The position numbers and the translations under genes are program-made. A stretch of DNA of 64,000 nt from positions 868,001-932,000 of the forward strand of contig NZ_CP047189.1 in NCBI RefSeq assembly GCF_030440575.1, written 5' to 3'. The notes under the pieces were generated by a model, which made no database searches, had not been told where the DNA came from, and saw only the letters and a list, made by a program, of their open reading frames with translations. Positions 16,647 to 26,636 of this stretch are shown piece after piece (the stretch's first letter is position 1; each line of letters opens with the position of its first letter). This stretch comes from Corynebacterium ciconiae DSM 44920 (GTDB taxonomy: Bacteria; Actinomycetota; Actinomycetes; Mycobacteriales; Mycobacteriaceae).

Positions 16647-17747
16647 ATGGCAGCTTCTCACCCTTCGCTGAACGATCTGCCCTTGCGCGATAGCCTGCGC
16701 GGGCAGTCTCCCTATGGTGCGCCGCAGCTCGAGGTGCCGGTGGCGCTCAATACCAACGAGAATCCTTATCCGCCCTCCGATGCGATCATCACCGAGCTGC
16801 AGCAGCAGCTCGCCGCCGATGCTGCGCGATTGAACCGCTACCCAGAACGCGACAGCGTGGAGCTACGCACCGCCCTCGCCGACTACTTTTCGCGCCAGAC
16901 CGGGGTGGAAGTGAGCGTAGATAATGTGTGGGCGGCCAATGGCTCTAATGAGGTGCTGCAGCAGCTGCTGCTCGCCTTCGGCGGGCCGGGTCGATCCGCC
17001 CTGGGCTTCCAGCCGAGCTACTCGATGCACCCGATTCTTTCCGAGTCGACCATGACGGAGTTTCTCAACTGCCCGCGCGATGAGAACTTCAACATCGATA
17101 TGGACCGCGCCCTCGAGGCGATCGCCGAGCACCGCCCGAACGTGGTGTTTGTGACCACCCCGAATAACCCGACTGGTGGGTTGACCTCCTTGGAGGATAT
17201 TTCCACCATCGTCGAAGCTACCGACGGGGTGGTGATCGTGGACGAAGCCTATGCCGAGTTTTCGGATCAGCCCTCGGCCGCCACCCTGCTGAAGAGCTAT
17301 CCCAACAAGCTCGTGATCTCCCGAACGATGTCGAAAGCCTTCGACTTTGCAGGTGCACGGTTGGGCTACTTCGTGGCCGCGCCCGCCTTCGTGGAGGCCG
17401 TGATGCTCACCCGCTTGCCCTATCACCTGTCGGTACTTACCCAGAGCGCGGCGATCGTGGCGCTGAAGCACTCCGAGGACACCTTGGCCACCGTGGCCAC
17501 GCTCGCCGCTGAGCGCGACCGAGTGTCTGCGATGCTCAAGGACATCGGCTACGACGTGGTCGATAGCTCCTCTAATTTCATCTTCTTCGGCCGCTTCGCA
17601 GACGCCCATCAGGTGTGGCAGCAGTTCCTCGATAGGGGAGTACTCATCCGCGATGTCGGGGTAGAGGGATTCTTGCGTGTCTCCGTGGGGTTGCCGGAAG
17701 AAAATGACACCTTCATCGCCGCCGCGCGCGAGATTCACACCAGCTAG
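16647..17747 (+). CDS. hisC: histidinol-phosphate aminotransferase (HisC)
   Basis: A PLP enzyme converting imidazole acetol phosphate plus glutamate to histidinol phosphate. The 366 residues show the family N-terminus [11 protein letters not shown], the NPTGG motif, [10 protein letters not shown] (PLP-pyridine Asp), and the Schiff-base lysine in [17 protein letters not shown]. The ATG at 16647 lies 22 bp after hisD, with only a weak ribosome-binding site. Confidence 0.97.
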   Translation: MAASHPSLNDLPLRDSLRGQSPYGAPQLEVPVALNTNENPYPPSDAIITELQQQLAADAARLNRYPERDSVELRTALADYFSRQTGVEVSVDNVWAANGSNEVLQQLLLAFGGPGRSALGFQPSYSMHPILSESTMTEFLNCPRDENFNIDMDRALEAIAEHRPNVVFVTTPNNPTGGLTSLEDISTIVEATDGVVIVDEAYAEFSDQPSAATLLKSYPNKLVISRTMSKAFDFAGARLGYFVAAPAFVEAVMLTRLPYHLSVLTQSAAIVALKHSEDTLATVATLAAERDRVSAMLKDIGYDVVDSSSNFIFFGRFADAHQVWQQFLDRGVLIRDVGVEGFLRVSVGLPEENDTFIAAAREIHTS

Positions 17748-17827
17748 CCGATTCTCCCTTTTCGCGCCGGCATCTTGCGGCTCACGCGAGCTAGCCGGCG
17801 CCCCGATCTTTCCTATAAGGAGCCACC

Positions 17828-18481
17828 ATGGCAGATCTCAGCCACAGCAGGGATCAGCGCATTAGCGCAGAGACCGCCGACAAGGAGCGGCGCGCCCGCA
17901 TCGAGCGCGCTACCCAGGAATCCACCATTTCGGTGGAGTTGAACCTCGATGGCATCGGCAAGGCGGATATCTCCACCGGGCTGCCCTTCTTCGATCACAT
18001 GCTGCACGCCTTTGCCAGCCATGGTCGTTTTGACCTCCAGGTACACGCCAAGGGCGATATTGAGGTCGATGCCCACCACACGGTGGAAGACACCGCGATT
18101 GTGCTCGGCACGGCTTTCGCCGAGGCCTTGGGTGATAAGTCCGGTATCCGGCGTTTCGGCTCTTGCCAGCTGCCCATGGATGAAGCGCTGGTGGAAGGCA
18201 TCGTGGATGTATCCGGCCGACCCTACTGCGTGTTTACCGGTGAACCGGAGCAGATGATCTCGGCGGTGATTGGCGGGCACTATGCCACGGTGATTAACCA
18301 CCACTTCTTCGAAACCCTAGCCTTGAACGCGCGCATTGCGCTGCATGTGCGCTGCCACTACGGACGCGATCCCCACCACATCACCGAGGCCGAATACAAA
18401 GCCGTAGCGCGGGCGCTGCGTCAGGCCGTGGAGGAGGACCCGCGGGTGACTGGGGTGCCCTCGACCAAGGGAAGCCTGTAG
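17828..18481 (+). CDS. hisB: imidazoleglycerol-phosphate dehydratase (HisB)
   Basis: Catalyses the dehydration of imidazole glycerol phosphate to imidazole acetol phosphate. At 217 residues it is the monofunctional actinobacterial form, without the phosphatase half found in E. coli. Manganese-binding His clusters are visible: [40 protein letters not shown] and [24 protein letters not shown] lies 6 nt before the ATG. The next gene starts directly after its stop. Confidence 0.97.
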   Translation: MADLSHSRDQRISAETADKERRARIERATQESTISVELNLDGIGKADISTGLPFFDHMLHAFASHGRFDLQVHAKGDIEVDAHHTVEDTAIVLGTAFAEALGDKSGIRRFGSCQLPMDEALVEGIVDVSGRPYCVFTGEPEQMISAVIGGHYATVINHHFFETLALNARIALHVRCHYGRDPHHITEAEYKAVARALRQAVEEDPRVTGVPSTKGSL

Positions 18482-18697
18482 ATGCTCAGCGCAGTGCTCG
18501 CCGAGCCTGAAATGCCAGGCGATACTGGCCAAGCGTGGCTGGTGTATCTGCTGTTCATGGTGTCCGGATTGCTGGTTGGTGGCGCTATCTCGGCCTATAG
18601 GGCGGAGCGAAAAGCCCTCACGATAGTCTTAGGTGTGTTAGCCCTGATCGGCGTCGCCGGTGGGGTGATGTGGATGATTGGAGAATTAGGAGCCTAG
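18482..18697 (+). CDS. small membrane protein in his operon
   Basis: A 71-residue protein with two membrane segments at about residues 19-40 and 47-66, joined by a basic loop (SAYRAERKA). Its ATG directly follows the hisB stop and the next start directly follows its own stop, so translation is coupled on both sides. The equivalent position in C. glutamicum also holds a small membrane protein. No function is known; partnership with the adjacent MFS protein is a guess from position. Confidence 0.75.
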   Translation: MLSAVLAEPEMPGDTGQAWLVYLLFMVSGLLVGGAISAYRAERKALTIVLGVLALIGVAGGVMWMIGELGA

Positions 18698-20107
18698 ATG
18701 AGTACTCGGGTACTTTCACGCGCAGAACTCGAACAACTGCCCAGCATGTGGAAGTCGCCCGGGTTTATCGCCACGCTCATCGCCGTGGGGTCGGCCTTCG
18801 GGGCGTTTTCCATCCTGCTGCCCGTGGTGCCGCTGGCCGTGATTGAAGAAGGCGGCTCTGATGCCCTTGCCGGCGCCACCACAGCCGTGTTCATGGCCGC
18901 TACGGTGCTCACTCAATACTTCACCCCGCGGGCCATCCGCGCGGTCGGTTATCGACCGGTAATGGTGGCCTCAGCGTTCATGTTGGGTGTGCCCGCACTC
19001 GGTCACCTGCTGGGCATGACGGTGGTGCCCGCCCTGTTGTTCTCTGCGTTGCGCGGGGTTGGTTTCGGCGCGATCACCGTGGCCCAAGCGGCCCTCATCG
19101 CAGAGATCGTGCCGCTGCGTTTCCTGGGTAAGGCCTCCGGCATGCTTGGGGTGTGCGTGGGGCTGTCGCAGATGGTCTTTCTCCCCATCGGGCTTGCGGT
19201 AGCAGACAACATCAGCTTTACGGTGGTCTATATCACCGCCGCAATTATCGGGGTGTCTGGGGCGGCGCTGTGCGTACTCATTCCGCCGGTGCGTCCCAAT
19301 CCCAACACCGACAGCCAGGAGGAATCGGAGGGCTTCACTCAGCGCGTAGCCACGTGGAAGCTCATTACCGTACCGGCGATCGCTATTTCCACCGTGGCCA
19401 TGGGCTTTGGTGCTGTGTCCTCCTTCCTGCCGGCCGCGATCCGCGATATGGATCCGCGCTCTGGGGCGTTCATCGCCGGCATTGTGCTCTCGGTGGTGGG
19501 CGGTGCCCAAATGGTCTTCCGCTTCCTCTCCGGCATGGTGGCGGATCGACGCGGCGAAGCCGGCGCTACGATGCGTCCAGCCCAGATCGTGTCGGCACTC
19601 GGCCTCGTGGCAATCGCGGTGATCATTATTTTCGAGTGGCCTAGCTGGCTGCTGCTGCTCGCTGCCCTCGCTTTTGGTGGAGGTTTTGGCGCGATCCAGA
19701 ACGAGGCCCTCTTGGCCATGTTCAACCGGTTGCCGCGTTCGAAAGTCTCCGAGGCCTCCGCGCTGTGGAACATGTCCTATGACACCGGCACTGGCATGGG
19801 CTCGTTCGTTCTCGGTATCGTGGCTGCCCGCGCCGCCTACCAAGACGCCTTCATCGTCGGAGCCAGCTTGGTCGCGGTGGGGCTCATGATCAACTACGCC
19901 GATGCCGTCATGGGGCGGCACCGCATTGCCGAATACGGCAATACCCGCGCCCAGCTACGCCAGGTGCCCGTGGCCCGCAAGGCCGTGTACGGCATGCGAA
20001 AGATCCGACGCGTTGGCGCCAGCGCAGTGCCGGTGGAGGCACTGCTGCGCCGTGCCCCGCGGCCCGGCGGCTGGAAGCGCGGAAACAAAAACACTAAGCG
20101 CGGCTAG
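18698..20107 (+). CDS. MFS transporter in his operon
   Basis: A 469-residue major facilitator protein with about 12 membrane segments, a central cytoplasmic loop (PPVRPNPNTDSQEESEGF, about 200-220) and a basic C-terminal tail of about 60 residues. The loop after helix 8, SGMVADRRGEAG, is a recognisable motif-A-like repeat. Its place inside the his operon, directly after the small membrane gene, suggests export or import of a pathway-related compound, but nothing in the sequence fixes the substrate. hisH begins 94 bp downstream. Confidence 0.85.
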   Translation: MSTRVLSRAELEQLPSMWKSPGFIATLIAVGSAFGAFSILLPVVPLAVIEEGGSDALAGATTAVFMAATVLTQYFTPRAIRAVGYRPVMVASAFMLGVPALGHLLGMTVVPALLFSALRGVGFGAITVAQAALIAEIVPLRFLGKASGMLGVCVGLSQMVFLPIGLAVADNISFTVVYITAAIIGVSGAALCVLIPPVRPNPNTDSQEESEGFTQRVATWKLITVPAIAISTVAMGFGAVSSFLPAAIRDMDPRSGAFIAGIVLSVVGGAQMVFRFLSGMVADRRGEAGATMRPAQIVSALGLVAIAVIIIFEWPSWLLLLAALAFGGGFGAIQNEALLAMFNRLPRSKVSEASALWNMSYDTGTGMGSFVLGIVAARAAYQDAFIVGASLVAVGLMINYADAVMGRHRIAEYGNTRAQLRQVPVARKAVYGMRKIRRVGASAVPVEALLRRAPRPGGWKRGNKNTKRG

Positions 20108-20161
20108 CTGTTTAAGGCCCCAGACTACAATTTTTGAATGCGCCATTGCCTGATGCGTGAA

Positions 20162-20177
20162 GGTGGCGTCGATAAGC
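20162..20177 (+). repeat. dispersed 16-bp repeat, exact intergenic copy
   Basis: Lies in the 94-bp spacer inside the his operon, 24 bp before the hisH start codon. Confidence 0.75.
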
Positions 20178-20201
20178 ACAGAACAAGGTGGAGACAACCT
20201 C

Positions 20202-20837
20202 ATGACAACAACAGTGGCAATTTTGGATTATGGCGCCGGAAATCTACGATCGGCGCACCGCGCCATCGAACGCCACGGTGTGACCACGCTGGTAACCAAC
20301 GATCCGCGCGAGGTCCTCGCGGCCGACGGTCTGCTCGTGCCTGGGGTGGGCGCCTACGCCGCCTGTATGGACGGGCTGAAGAAGGTGCAGGGGCCGCGGC
20401 TGATCGGAGAGCGCTTAGCCGGAAGCCGTCCCGTAATGGGCATCTGTGTGGGCATGCAGGTGATGTTTGCGCGCGGCGTGGAACACGGGGTGGATGCCGC
20501 CGGGCTCGGAGAGTGGCCCGGAACCGTGGAACGCCTTGAGGCGGAGGTATTGCCGCACATGGGGTGGAACACTGTGGATGCGGACGAGGACATGCGCATG
20601 TTCGACGGGCTGGATCCGCAGGAGCGCTTTTACTTCGTGCACTCCTACGGGGTCCGGTCGTGGGAGTTGGAGGTGGAGGAGCCTTTCGTGCCGCCGAAGC
20701 TGGCGTGGAGTGAGCACGAAGGCGGTCGCATTCTCGCCGCCGTGGAGAACGGCCCGCTGTGGGCCACCCAATTCCATCCGGAAAAATCCGGCGATGCCGG
20801 CGCCGAACTGCTGCGCAACTGGATTGCTACGCTCTAA
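20202..20837 (+). CDS. hisH: imidazole glycerol phosphate synthase, glutaminase subunit (HisH)
   Basis: A class-I glutamine amidotransferase that supplies ammonia to HisF. In the 211-residue product the nucleophile is Cys82 in GICVGMQ, and QFHPEKSG near residue 190 carries the His-Glu partners. The family start [14 protein letters not shown] identifies the ATG at 20202, which has AAGGTGGAG 9 nt upstream. An in-frame upstream ATG at 20157 would translate through the dispersed repeat and is unlikely. Confidence 0.96.
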   Translation: MTTTVAILDYGAGNLRSAHRAIERHGVTTLVTNDPREVLAADGLLVPGVGAYAACMDGLKKVQGPRLIGERLAGSRPVMGICVGMQVMFARGVEHGVDAAGLGEWPGTVERLEAEVLPHMGWNTVDADEDMRMFDGLDPQERFYFVHSYGVRSWELEVEEPFVPPKLAWSEHEGGRILAAVENGPLWATQFHPEKSGDAGAELLRNWIATL

Positions 20838-20892
20838 GCTAGTGCCGCCACAGCCCACCACCGCGTTTAATCTTTAAGGATTCTTAGCTGCC

Positions 20893-21633
20893 ATGAGCTT
20901 CACCCTCATCCCCGCTGTCGATGTTGTCGATTCCCACGCCGTGCGCCTCCACCAGGGCGAGGCCGGTACAGAAAAAAGCTACGGCAGCCCACTCGACGCC
21001 GCCCGCACTTGGCAGGAACAGGGCGCTCAGTGGCTGCACTTTGTGGACCTCGATGCCGCCTTCAAGCGCGGTTCTAACCATGAGCTCATGTCCGAGGTGA
21101 TTCGGGAGCTTGACATCAATGTGGAGCTCACCGGCGGCATTCGTGACGATGCCTCCCTCGAACGCGCTTTGGGCACCGGTGCCGCCCGCGTGAACATCGG
21201 CACCGCCGCGCTGGAAAACCCCGACTGGGCTGAAGACGTGCTCGCCCGCTACGGCGAGGCGGTGGCGATTGGGCTAGACGTCAAGCTCATCGACGGTGAG
21301 TGGCGCACCCGCGGCAATGGCTGGGTCTCCGACGGCGGTGACTTGTGGGAAGTGCTCGAGCGCTTCGACGCCGCCGGCTGCAGCCGTTTCGTGGTGACAG
21401 ATGTGTCCAAAGACGGCACCTTGGCCGGCCCGAACATCGATCTATTGCGGGATGTTGCGGCAGCCACTGACGCCCGTATTGTCGCCTCGGGCGGCATCTC
21501 CAGCATCGAGGATGTGCTAGCCGTAGCCGAATACCGCGCAGAAGGCATCGACTCCGTCATCATCGGCAAGGCCCTCTACGAGCAGCGCTTCACCCTCGCC
21601 GAGGTCCAAGCGGCTGTGGATGCCCTGGACTAA
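20893..21633 (+). CDS. hisA: phosphoribosyl isomerase (HisA/PriA family)
   Basis: A (beta-alpha)8-barrel enzyme isomerising ProFAR to PRFAR. The 246 residues show catalytic Asp10 in LIPAVDVVD, the phosphate-binding [10 protein letters not shown], the second catalytic Asp in [15 protein letters not shown], and VASGGISS near the C-terminus. Many actinobacteria use a bifunctional PriA that also serves in tryptophan synthesis, whereas corynebacteria carry a HisA-only derivative. The sequence alone does not settle which applies here. impA follows after 110 bp. Confidence 0.94.
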   Translation: MSFTLIPAVDVVDSHAVRLHQGEAGTEKSYGSPLDAARTWQEQGAQWLHFVDLDAAFKRGSNHELMSEVIRELDINVELTGGIRDDASLERALGTGAARVNIGTAALENPDWAEDVLARYGEAVAIGLDVKLIDGEWRTRGNGWVSDGGDLWEVLERFDAAGCSRFVVTDVSKDGTLAGPNIDLLRDVAAATDARIVASGGISSIEDVLAVAEYRAEGIDSVIIGKALYEQRFTLAEVQAAVDALD

Positions 21634-21743
21634 CCTCGGCGACAAGGCCTTGGCGCGATGTGGTGCTGGCGGCGCGATGTGGCGTGGTACAGCTAGCGGC
21701 GCGGGCGGTCCGGGAGTATCAGGAAGGGGCGGAAAGGAACACC

Positions 21744-22580
21744 ATGGTGGACACACCTGACACGGAGTATGACGCCCAACAGCTCGAGCAGCTGCGACGT
21801 AGCGCGGAACGCATCCTTCAGCCACTTCTGCCGACCTTCCGCGGTGGACTCGGCTCCCCGCCGGCGGTGAAGAAGGCGCCGGGCGATTTTGCCACCGCGG
21901 TGGATCTGCAACTTGAGCGCACCCTCAGCGAGGAGCTGAGTGCCCAGACCGGCATCAGTTGCGCGGGCGAAGAATTCGGCGCGGTGCGTGACTACGCATC
22001 AGCCCACACCACCCCGGCCCCGCAATGGGTGATCGATCCCATCGACGGAACCTCCAATTACTCCGCTGGTAACCCACAATGCGCCATCTTGGTGAGTCTC
22101 ATCGCCCAAGGCTCCGCCGTGATCGGCCTGACCGCACTGCCCGCCACCGGCGAGCTACTTTCCGCCACAGTGCATTCTGGGGTGTATCTCAACGGAGTGG
22201 AGGCCCTCGAACCGCCGGAGCATGTGCGCTCTATTACCCAGTTCGGTTTCGGCTCCATCGTCTCGCCGAGGGATTCTCGTTTCCCCACCGAGCTGCGCCA
22301 TCGACTACTCGGGGAACTCATCACGCGCTTCCCGCGGCTGCGCATCACAGGTTCAGTGGGCGTGGACTTGGCTTATACCGCACTGGGGCGCTTCGGCGGC
22401 GCTGTGAGTTTTAGCCCCCACCCGTGGGATAACGCCGCCGGATGTGTGCTCAATATCGCGGCCGGCAATGTGGTGACCGATTTAGCCGGCACCCCGTGGC
22501 GGCCGGGTGGTATCGGCATGGTGGCCGCCACCCCGCGTATCCACGAGGTAGTCATGGATGTTATCCGGCAGGCGCAGTAG
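21744..22580 (+). CDS. impA: inositol monophosphatase family protein (ImpA-like)
   Basis: A Mg-dependent phosphatase of the inositol monophosphatase family, 278 residues. Metal and substrate motifs are present: GEE (in CAGEEFGA), WVIDPIDGTSNY and HPWDNAAG. Its place between hisA and hisF matches C. glutamicum impA. As I recall, the confirmed histidinol-phosphate phosphatase (hisN) lies elsewhere there, so a direct step in histidine synthesis should not be assumed. The ATG at 21744 has GGAAAGGA 5-6 nt upstream. Confidence 0.88.
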   Translation: MVDTPDTEYDAQQLEQLRRSAERILQPLLPTFRGGLGSPPAVKKAPGDFATAVDLQLERTLSEELSAQTGISCAGEEFGAVRDYASAHTTPAPQWVIDPIDGTSNYSAGNPQCAILVSLIAQGSAVIGLTALPATGELLSATVHSGVYLNGVEALEPPEHVRSITQFGFGSIVSPRDSRFPTELRHRLLGELITRFPRLRITGSVGVDLAYTALGRFGGAVSFSPHPWDNAAGCVLNIAAGNVVTDLAGTPWRPGGIGMVAATPRIHEVVMDVIRQAQ

Positions 22581-22720
22581 CCGCCCATGTGGTGCTGCGG
22601 GGCGTCTACCCTCTATGCGGTGTGGGCGCTGGAGCGTGGGAGACTGGTAGCGAGACTTCAACTACAGTCAACATTCTTAATTTCAGTGTGAACAACAATC
22701 GTGTGTAAGGACGAACAATC

Positions 22721-23566
22721 GTGGGCGTAGCAGTGCGTGTGATTCCGTGTTTGGATGTGGATCAAGGACGCGTGGTAAAAGGCGTGAACTTCCAGGGACT
22801 GCGCGATGCCGGTGACCCGGTTGAGCTCGCGGCCCGGTATGACGCGGAGGGCGCCGACGAACTCACTTTCCTCGACGTCTCTGCCTCTACTGCGGGGCGT
22901 GGCACCATGCTCGATGTGGTGCGCCGCACCGCCGATCAGGTGTTTATCCCGCTGACGGTCGGCGGGGGAGTGCGCAGCGTTGAGGACGTGGACCAGCTGC
23001 TGCGCGCCGGTGCGGACAAGGTGAGTGTAAACACCGCCGCGATTGCGCGTCCCGAGTTACTCACCGAACTTGCCGAAACTTTCGGCTCCCAGTGCGTAGT
23101 GCTCAGCCTCGACGCGCGTCGAGTCCCGGAGGGAGGAACCCCGCAGCCCAGCGGTTTCGAGGTCACTACCCACGGTGGGACCCGCTCTGCGGGGATTGAT
23201 GCCATCGAGTGGGCTAAAGAGGCCGAACGTCGCGGCGTGGGCGAGATCCTGCTCAATTCCATGGACGGCGACGGCACCAAAGCTGGCTTCGACACCGAAT
23301 TAATTGCTCTGGTTCGCGCGGAAGTATCGGTCCCCGTGATCGCCTCGGGTGGTGCCGGCAGCGCCGAGCATTTCCCGCCTGCCGTACAGGCTGGGGCGGA
23401 TGCGGTGCTCGCCGCCAGCATTTTCCACTTCCGCGAAGTCAGCATTGCCTCCTGCAAGCAGGCGCTTATCGACGCCAACCTCGAGGTGCGCACCAGCCGT
23501 GACCACGCCAGCGCCCCGGCGGAGCTGCCAAGCACAGCTGAAGGGGGAAGCGATGCCGAGCACTAG
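22721..23566 (+). CDS. hisF: imidazole glycerol phosphate synthase, cyclase subunit (HisF)
   Basis: Together with HisH, converts PRFAR and ammonia to imidazole glycerol phosphate and AICAR. The barrel motifs [14 protein letters not shown] (catalytic Asp), [32 protein letters not shown] (second catalytic Asp) and VIASGGAGS are present. At 281 residues it is about 20 longer than usual because of an Ala/Ser/Glu-rich tail that overlaps the start of hisI by 14 bp. The GTG start has AAGGAC 8-9 nt upstream. A 15/16 copy of the dispersed repeat encodes LIDAN. Confidence 0.96.
   Translation: MGVAVRVIPCLDVDQGRVVKGVNFQGLRDAGDPVELAARYDAEGADELTFLDVSASTAGRGTMLDVVRRTADQVFIPLTVGGGVRSVEDVDQLLRAGADKVSVNTAAIARPELLTELAETFGSQCVVLSLDARRVPEGGTPQPSGFEVTTHGGTRSAGIDAIEWAKEAERRGVGEILLNSMDGDGTKAGFDTELIALVRAEVSVPVIASGGAGSAEHFPPAVQAGADAVLAASIFHFREVSIASCKQALIDANLEVRTSRDHASAPAELPSTAEGGSDAEH
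23464..23479 (-). repeat. dispersed 16-bp repeat, 15/16 match
   Basis: Minus orientation, inside hisF, encoding ALIDAN. Confidence 0.6.
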
Positions 23567-23951
23567 TCCAGCAGACTACGAACTGGATCCCGCTATTGCC
23601 GCGCAGGTGCGCTTCAACGCCGATGGGTTGGTGCCCGTGGTGGTACAAGACGCCGAAGACGGGGCAGTGTTGATGATGGCGTGGATGGACGCGCACGCTA
23701 TGGCTTACACATTGGCCTCGCGCCGCGGCACCTACTATTCCCGTTCCCGACAGGAATATTGGATCAAGGGGCTAACCAGCGGGCACGTGCAGCAGGTGGT
23801 TTCACTAGCAGCGGACTGCGATGGCGATACCCTCCTCATGCGCGTGTACCAAACCGGTGCGGCCTGCCACACCGGCACCCGCACCTGCTTCGATGGCCGA
23901 GAATTCAGCTTCGGCTGCGAGCGTGAGGATAGGCAAGGAGATCAGCAGTGA
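23553..23951 (+). CDS. hisI: phosphoribosyl-AMP cyclohydrolase (HisI)
   Basis: Opens the adenine ring of phosphoribosyl-AMP, the third step of the pathway. The 132-residue monofunctional enzyme contains [17 protein letters not shown], and the metal-binding run DCDGDTLL followed by [12 protein letters not shown] with two conserved cysteines. The ATG lies inside hisF with AAGGGGG upstream, so translation is coupled. Its stop overlaps the next start by four bases (GTGA). The partner PR-ATP pyrophosphatase (hisE) and hisG are not in this window. Confidence 0.95.
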   Translation: MPSTSPADYELDPAIAAQVRFNADGLVPVVVQDAEDGAVLMMAWMDAHAMAYTLASRRGTYYSRSRQEYWIKGLTSGHVQQVVSLAADCDGDTLLMRVYQTGAACHTGTRTCFDGREFSFGCEREDRQGDQQ

Positions 23952-24670
23952 GTCGAGTCAGTTCAGCCACCAGCTCCACGCGATATTGGATGTCTGTCGC
24001 CGCCATTGCCCTCGGCGCGGTGGTGACATGGGTATCGACCCGCATGGTGTGGGTGAGCGTGGAGAGTTTCGACGATAAATCCGGTGCTGCCTCCTATGAG
24101 ATCGTCGGTGCAACATGGTCCACAGAACTCACCGCCATCGCGTTGCTCTTTCTGGCCTCGGTTGTTGCCGCTACCGTGTTGCGGCCGGCCGTGCGACGGG
24201 TCATTGGTGGCGTCGTAGCCGTCGCTGGGGTGGTAGGCGGCTACGCCCCGCTGACTGTACTCGGTCGAGAGGCCGATCCTGCCCGCGCTCGGGCACTGCT
24301 GCTTGCGGACTCTCACGATGCCGGAGCGTCCGCGGCAGGTACTAGCCAACAGGTACAAAAGCTCACCGAATGGGCCAGCATCCAGGCTGTAGACAGCTCC
24401 ACCCTTGGCCCCGCACTGGCGCTGCTCGGGTGTGCCTGCGCAGTATTCGGTGGTGTGGTGCTGATGCTGAAGCCGGGCCGGGCACGGGCTGCAGCGGCTA
24501 ATAAATACGAAAAGCGGGCGGCACGGCGAGAGAATCTTGAAGTGGATCTGCGGGAGTCTCCCGACTCTGGGCGCGTGATGTGGGACGCCCTCGATGAGGA
24601 CATCGACCCCACTGAGGCCTCGGACTCGGTGAACCGCAGCGATGACGTAGACAACACAACCGAACGTTAA
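23948..24670 (+). CDS. Trp-associated membrane protein (TIGR02234 family)
   Basis: A 240-residue protein with four predicted membrane segments (about 15-33, 57-75, 81-98, 158-176), a conserved WVSTRMVWV stretch after the first, and a charged cytoplasmic tail of about 60 residues. The family is named for its place next to trp genes in actinobacteria, and here it precedes the trpC-like gene by 163 bp. The GTG start overlaps the hisI stop, so it is the last gene of the his operon. The biochemical role is unknown. Confidence 0.85.
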   Translation: MSRVSSATSSTRYWMSVAAIALGAVVTWVSTRMVWVSVESFDDKSGAASYEIVGATWSTELTAIALLFLASVVAATVLRPAVRRVIGGVVAVAGVVGGYAPLTVLGREADPARARALLLADSHDAGASAAGTSQQVQKLTEWASIQAVDSSTLGPALALLGCACAVFGGVVLMLKPGRARAAAANKYEKRAARRENLEVDLRESPDSGRVMWDALDEDIDPTEASDSVNRSDDVDNTTER

Positions 24671-24742
24671 ATGCCCTGAGACACCGCGACACTAGGCGGC
24701 TGTGAGCTGCGGTGATGCCCGTGATTTAGGGATAACCCCCGC

Positions 24743-24756
24743 TAGGTTATAGCCTA
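24743..24756. promoter_or_regulatory. palindrome over the trpC-like gene's promoter
   Basis: TAGGTTATAGCCTA is a 12-of-14 palindrome overlapping a plausible -10 sequence, about 80 bp before the start codon. It is a candidate repressor site. Confidence 0.35.
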
Positions 24757-24833
24757 AAAGAGTTAATCGCAGGGCGGTGGTGTGATCGTTGTGGGGTCCA
24801 CCACAGCCGCCGGACACACTCTAAGGACACGGC

Positions 24834-25643
24834 ATGGTTTCGGAGATCGAGCGCATTCTCGCTGGTGTCAGCGAGGACGTGAAGGCGCGCGAGAACCAGG
24901 TGTCCTTTAAAGAGATTAAAGAGCTGTCCTTTCATGCCCCTGAGCCGCGGGACGCTCGAGCGGCTTTGGCTCAACCGGGGTGCTCGATCATCGCTGAGCT
25001 CAAGCGCGCTGTCCCCAACAAGGGAGAGCTCGCTGCCATTGAACATCCTGCCTTGCTGGCGCAGCAGTTCGAGCGCGAAGGAGCGCGCATCATTTCGTGC
25101 CAAACAGAGCGGCGCCGTTTCAATGGTGATCTCCGCGATGTGCGCGCCGTTAAACAGGCCGTGGATGTGCCAGTGATGGCGAAAGACTTCATCATCGATC
25201 CCTACCAAATCCACGAGGCACGCTATTTCGGTGCGGACGTGGTGCCGCTCATCGCCGCGATCTTGGATCAACACCGGCTCGAGGCTTTGCTGGACCGGAT
25301 CGAATCCCTAGGTATGACCGCCCTGGTGGAGGTTAATACCCGCGAGGAGGCGAGCCGAGCCGTACAGGCGGGGGCAACAGTGATCGGCGTTAATGCCCGC
25401 TCCATGGACACTTTCGAGCTCAACCCCACGGCCTTTTCGGATATCGCCCCGGGCCTGCCTAGTGGGGTAGTGCGCATCGCTATGTCGGGTGTGGATACCC
25501 CGCAACAGTTGATGACTTACGCCGGCTGGGGCGCCGATGCGGTTATTATTTCCACCTCCTTGGTCACCCATGAGGATCCGGCAGGGCTGTGCCGTAAACT
25601 GGTGGCTGCCGGGCAGCACCCGGCTTGTCCCTCCACCCGCTAG
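24834..25643 (+). CDS. trpC: indole-3-glycerol-phosphate synthase-like protein (TrpC), divergent
   Basis: A 269-residue (beta-alpha)8 protein of the TrpC family, which closes CdRP to indole-3-glycerol phosphate. Conserved catalytic positions include E55 and K57 (IAELKR), K117 (MAKDF), E166 (ALVEV), N187 (GVNAR) and S218. Two usual positions differ: the Ser after KRA is Val60 (KRAVPNKG rather than KRASPSKG), and the Glu of the ESG motif is Met217 (AMSG). The other trp genes are absent, although mycobacteria have trpBA directly after trpC. It is probably a retained paralogue; activity is uncertain. lgt follows 27 bp later. Confidence 0.85.
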   Translation: MVSEIERILAGVSEDVKARENQVSFKEIKELSFHAPEPRDARAALAQPGCSIIAELKRAVPNKGELAAIEHPALLAQQFEREGARIISCQTERRRFNGDLRDVRAVKQAVDVPVMAKDFIIDPYQIHEARYFGADVVPLIAAILDQHRLEALLDRIESLGMTALVEVNTREEASRAVQAGATVIGVNARSMDTFELNPTAFSDIAPGLPSGVVRIAMSGVDTPQQLMTYAGWGADAVIISTSLVTHEDPAGLCRKLVAAGQHPACPSTR

Positions 25644-25670
25644 CAATCTAACGAAGCGAGATCTCCCACG

Positions 25671-26636
25671 GTGCTAGACCAGTTCGTTTCCACCGGACTC
25701 CCGCATGCCTTTGTCCTAGCTGACCTCCACGGCGTGGGCGCGATGCTGACCCGCGCTATTCCCTCACCGCCGCAAGGCGTGTGGCAGCTGGGCCCAATCC
25801 CCATCCGCGCCTATGCGCTGTGCATCATTGCCGGCATCGTGGCGGCGCTGCTTCTTAGCAAGAAGCGCTATCAGGACCGCGGCGGCGATGGGGAGGTGGT
25901 CTACGATGCCGCCCTCGTGGCCGTGCCCAGCGGCATCATCGGTGGCCGACTGTATCACGTGATCACCGATCACGATAAGTACTTTTGCGATAGCTGCAAT
26001 GCAGTCGATGCGCTGAAGATTACCAACGGCGGGCTCGGTATCTGGGGCGCTATCGCTCTGGGCACTCTCGCCGTGGCGCTATATTTCCGAATCAAGAAGA
26101 TTCCACTCGGGCCCTTTGCCGACGCCGTGGCCCCGGGCATCATCCTCGCTCAAGCCATTGGGCGTTTGGGCAACTGGTTCAACCAAGAACTCTACGGCTA
26201 TCCCACCGATGTCCCGTGGGCGCTTGAGATTTACGAGCGGGTCGATGATAGCGGGATGCTTGCTCCCGTCACGGGCCGATCCACGGGGGAAGTATTGGCC
26301 ACCGTGCACCCGACATTCCTCTACGAACTGGTGTGGAACCTGCTCATCTTCGCGCTGTTGCTCTGGGCGGATAAGCGTTTCTCTCTCCGCGGCGGGCAGG
26401 TATTCGTCCTCTACGTTGCGGGCTACACCGCTGGGCGCTTTGTCATTGAGCTCATGCGTTCGGATGCAGCCACCCACATCTTTGGCTTGCGCGTCAATAC
26501 CGTGGTCTCTGCTGTGGTGTTTGCAGCGGCGGTGCTCACGTTCATCATCATGCGCGCCCGTCAGCGCAGCCGAGACACACAGTCCCTTGGATCTGCCGCC
26601 ATCGAGCGCAGCGATTCTGCGGCCGTGGAATCCTAG
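25671..26636 (+). CDS. lgt: prolipoprotein diacylglyceryl transferase (Lgt)
   Basis: An integral membrane enzyme that moves diacylglycerol from phosphatidylglycerol to the lipobox cysteine of prolipoproteins. It has about seven membrane segments, the IPSPPQGVW and IPIRAYALC start region, GGLGIWGA, the Lgt signature [13 protein letters not shown] and HPTFLYEL. The GTG at 25671 gives 321 residues; the ATG at 25743 (297 residues) is equally plausible because similarity begins there and neither start has a clear ribosome-binding site. Potential clients in this window include the lipoprotein at 13901, the peptide-binding protein at 41223 and LpqW. Confidence 0.95.
   Translation: MLDQFVSTGLPHAFVLADLHGVGAMLTRAIPSPPQGVWQLGPIPIRAYALCIIAGIVAALLLSKKRYQDRGGDGEVVYDAALVAVPSGIIGGRLYHVITDHDKYFCDSCNAVDALKITNGGLGIWGAIALGTLAVALYFRIKKIPLGPFADAVAPGIILAQAIGRLGNWFNQELYGYPTDVPWALEIYERVDDSGMLAPVTGRSTGEVLATVHPTFLYELVWNLLIFALLLWADKRFSLRGGQVFVLYVAGYTAGRFVIELMRSDAATHIFGLRVNTVVSAVVFAAAVLTFIIMRARQRSRDTQSLGSAAIERSDSAAVES

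Noticed and set aside
18935..18965. TTATCGAC in the his-operon MFS gene as another repeat copy
   Set aside because: Only eight bases match and the flanks do not continue the repeat.
24740..24758. DtxR iron box
   Set aside because: Only the TAGGTTA half resembles the DtxR consensus; the other half does not fit.
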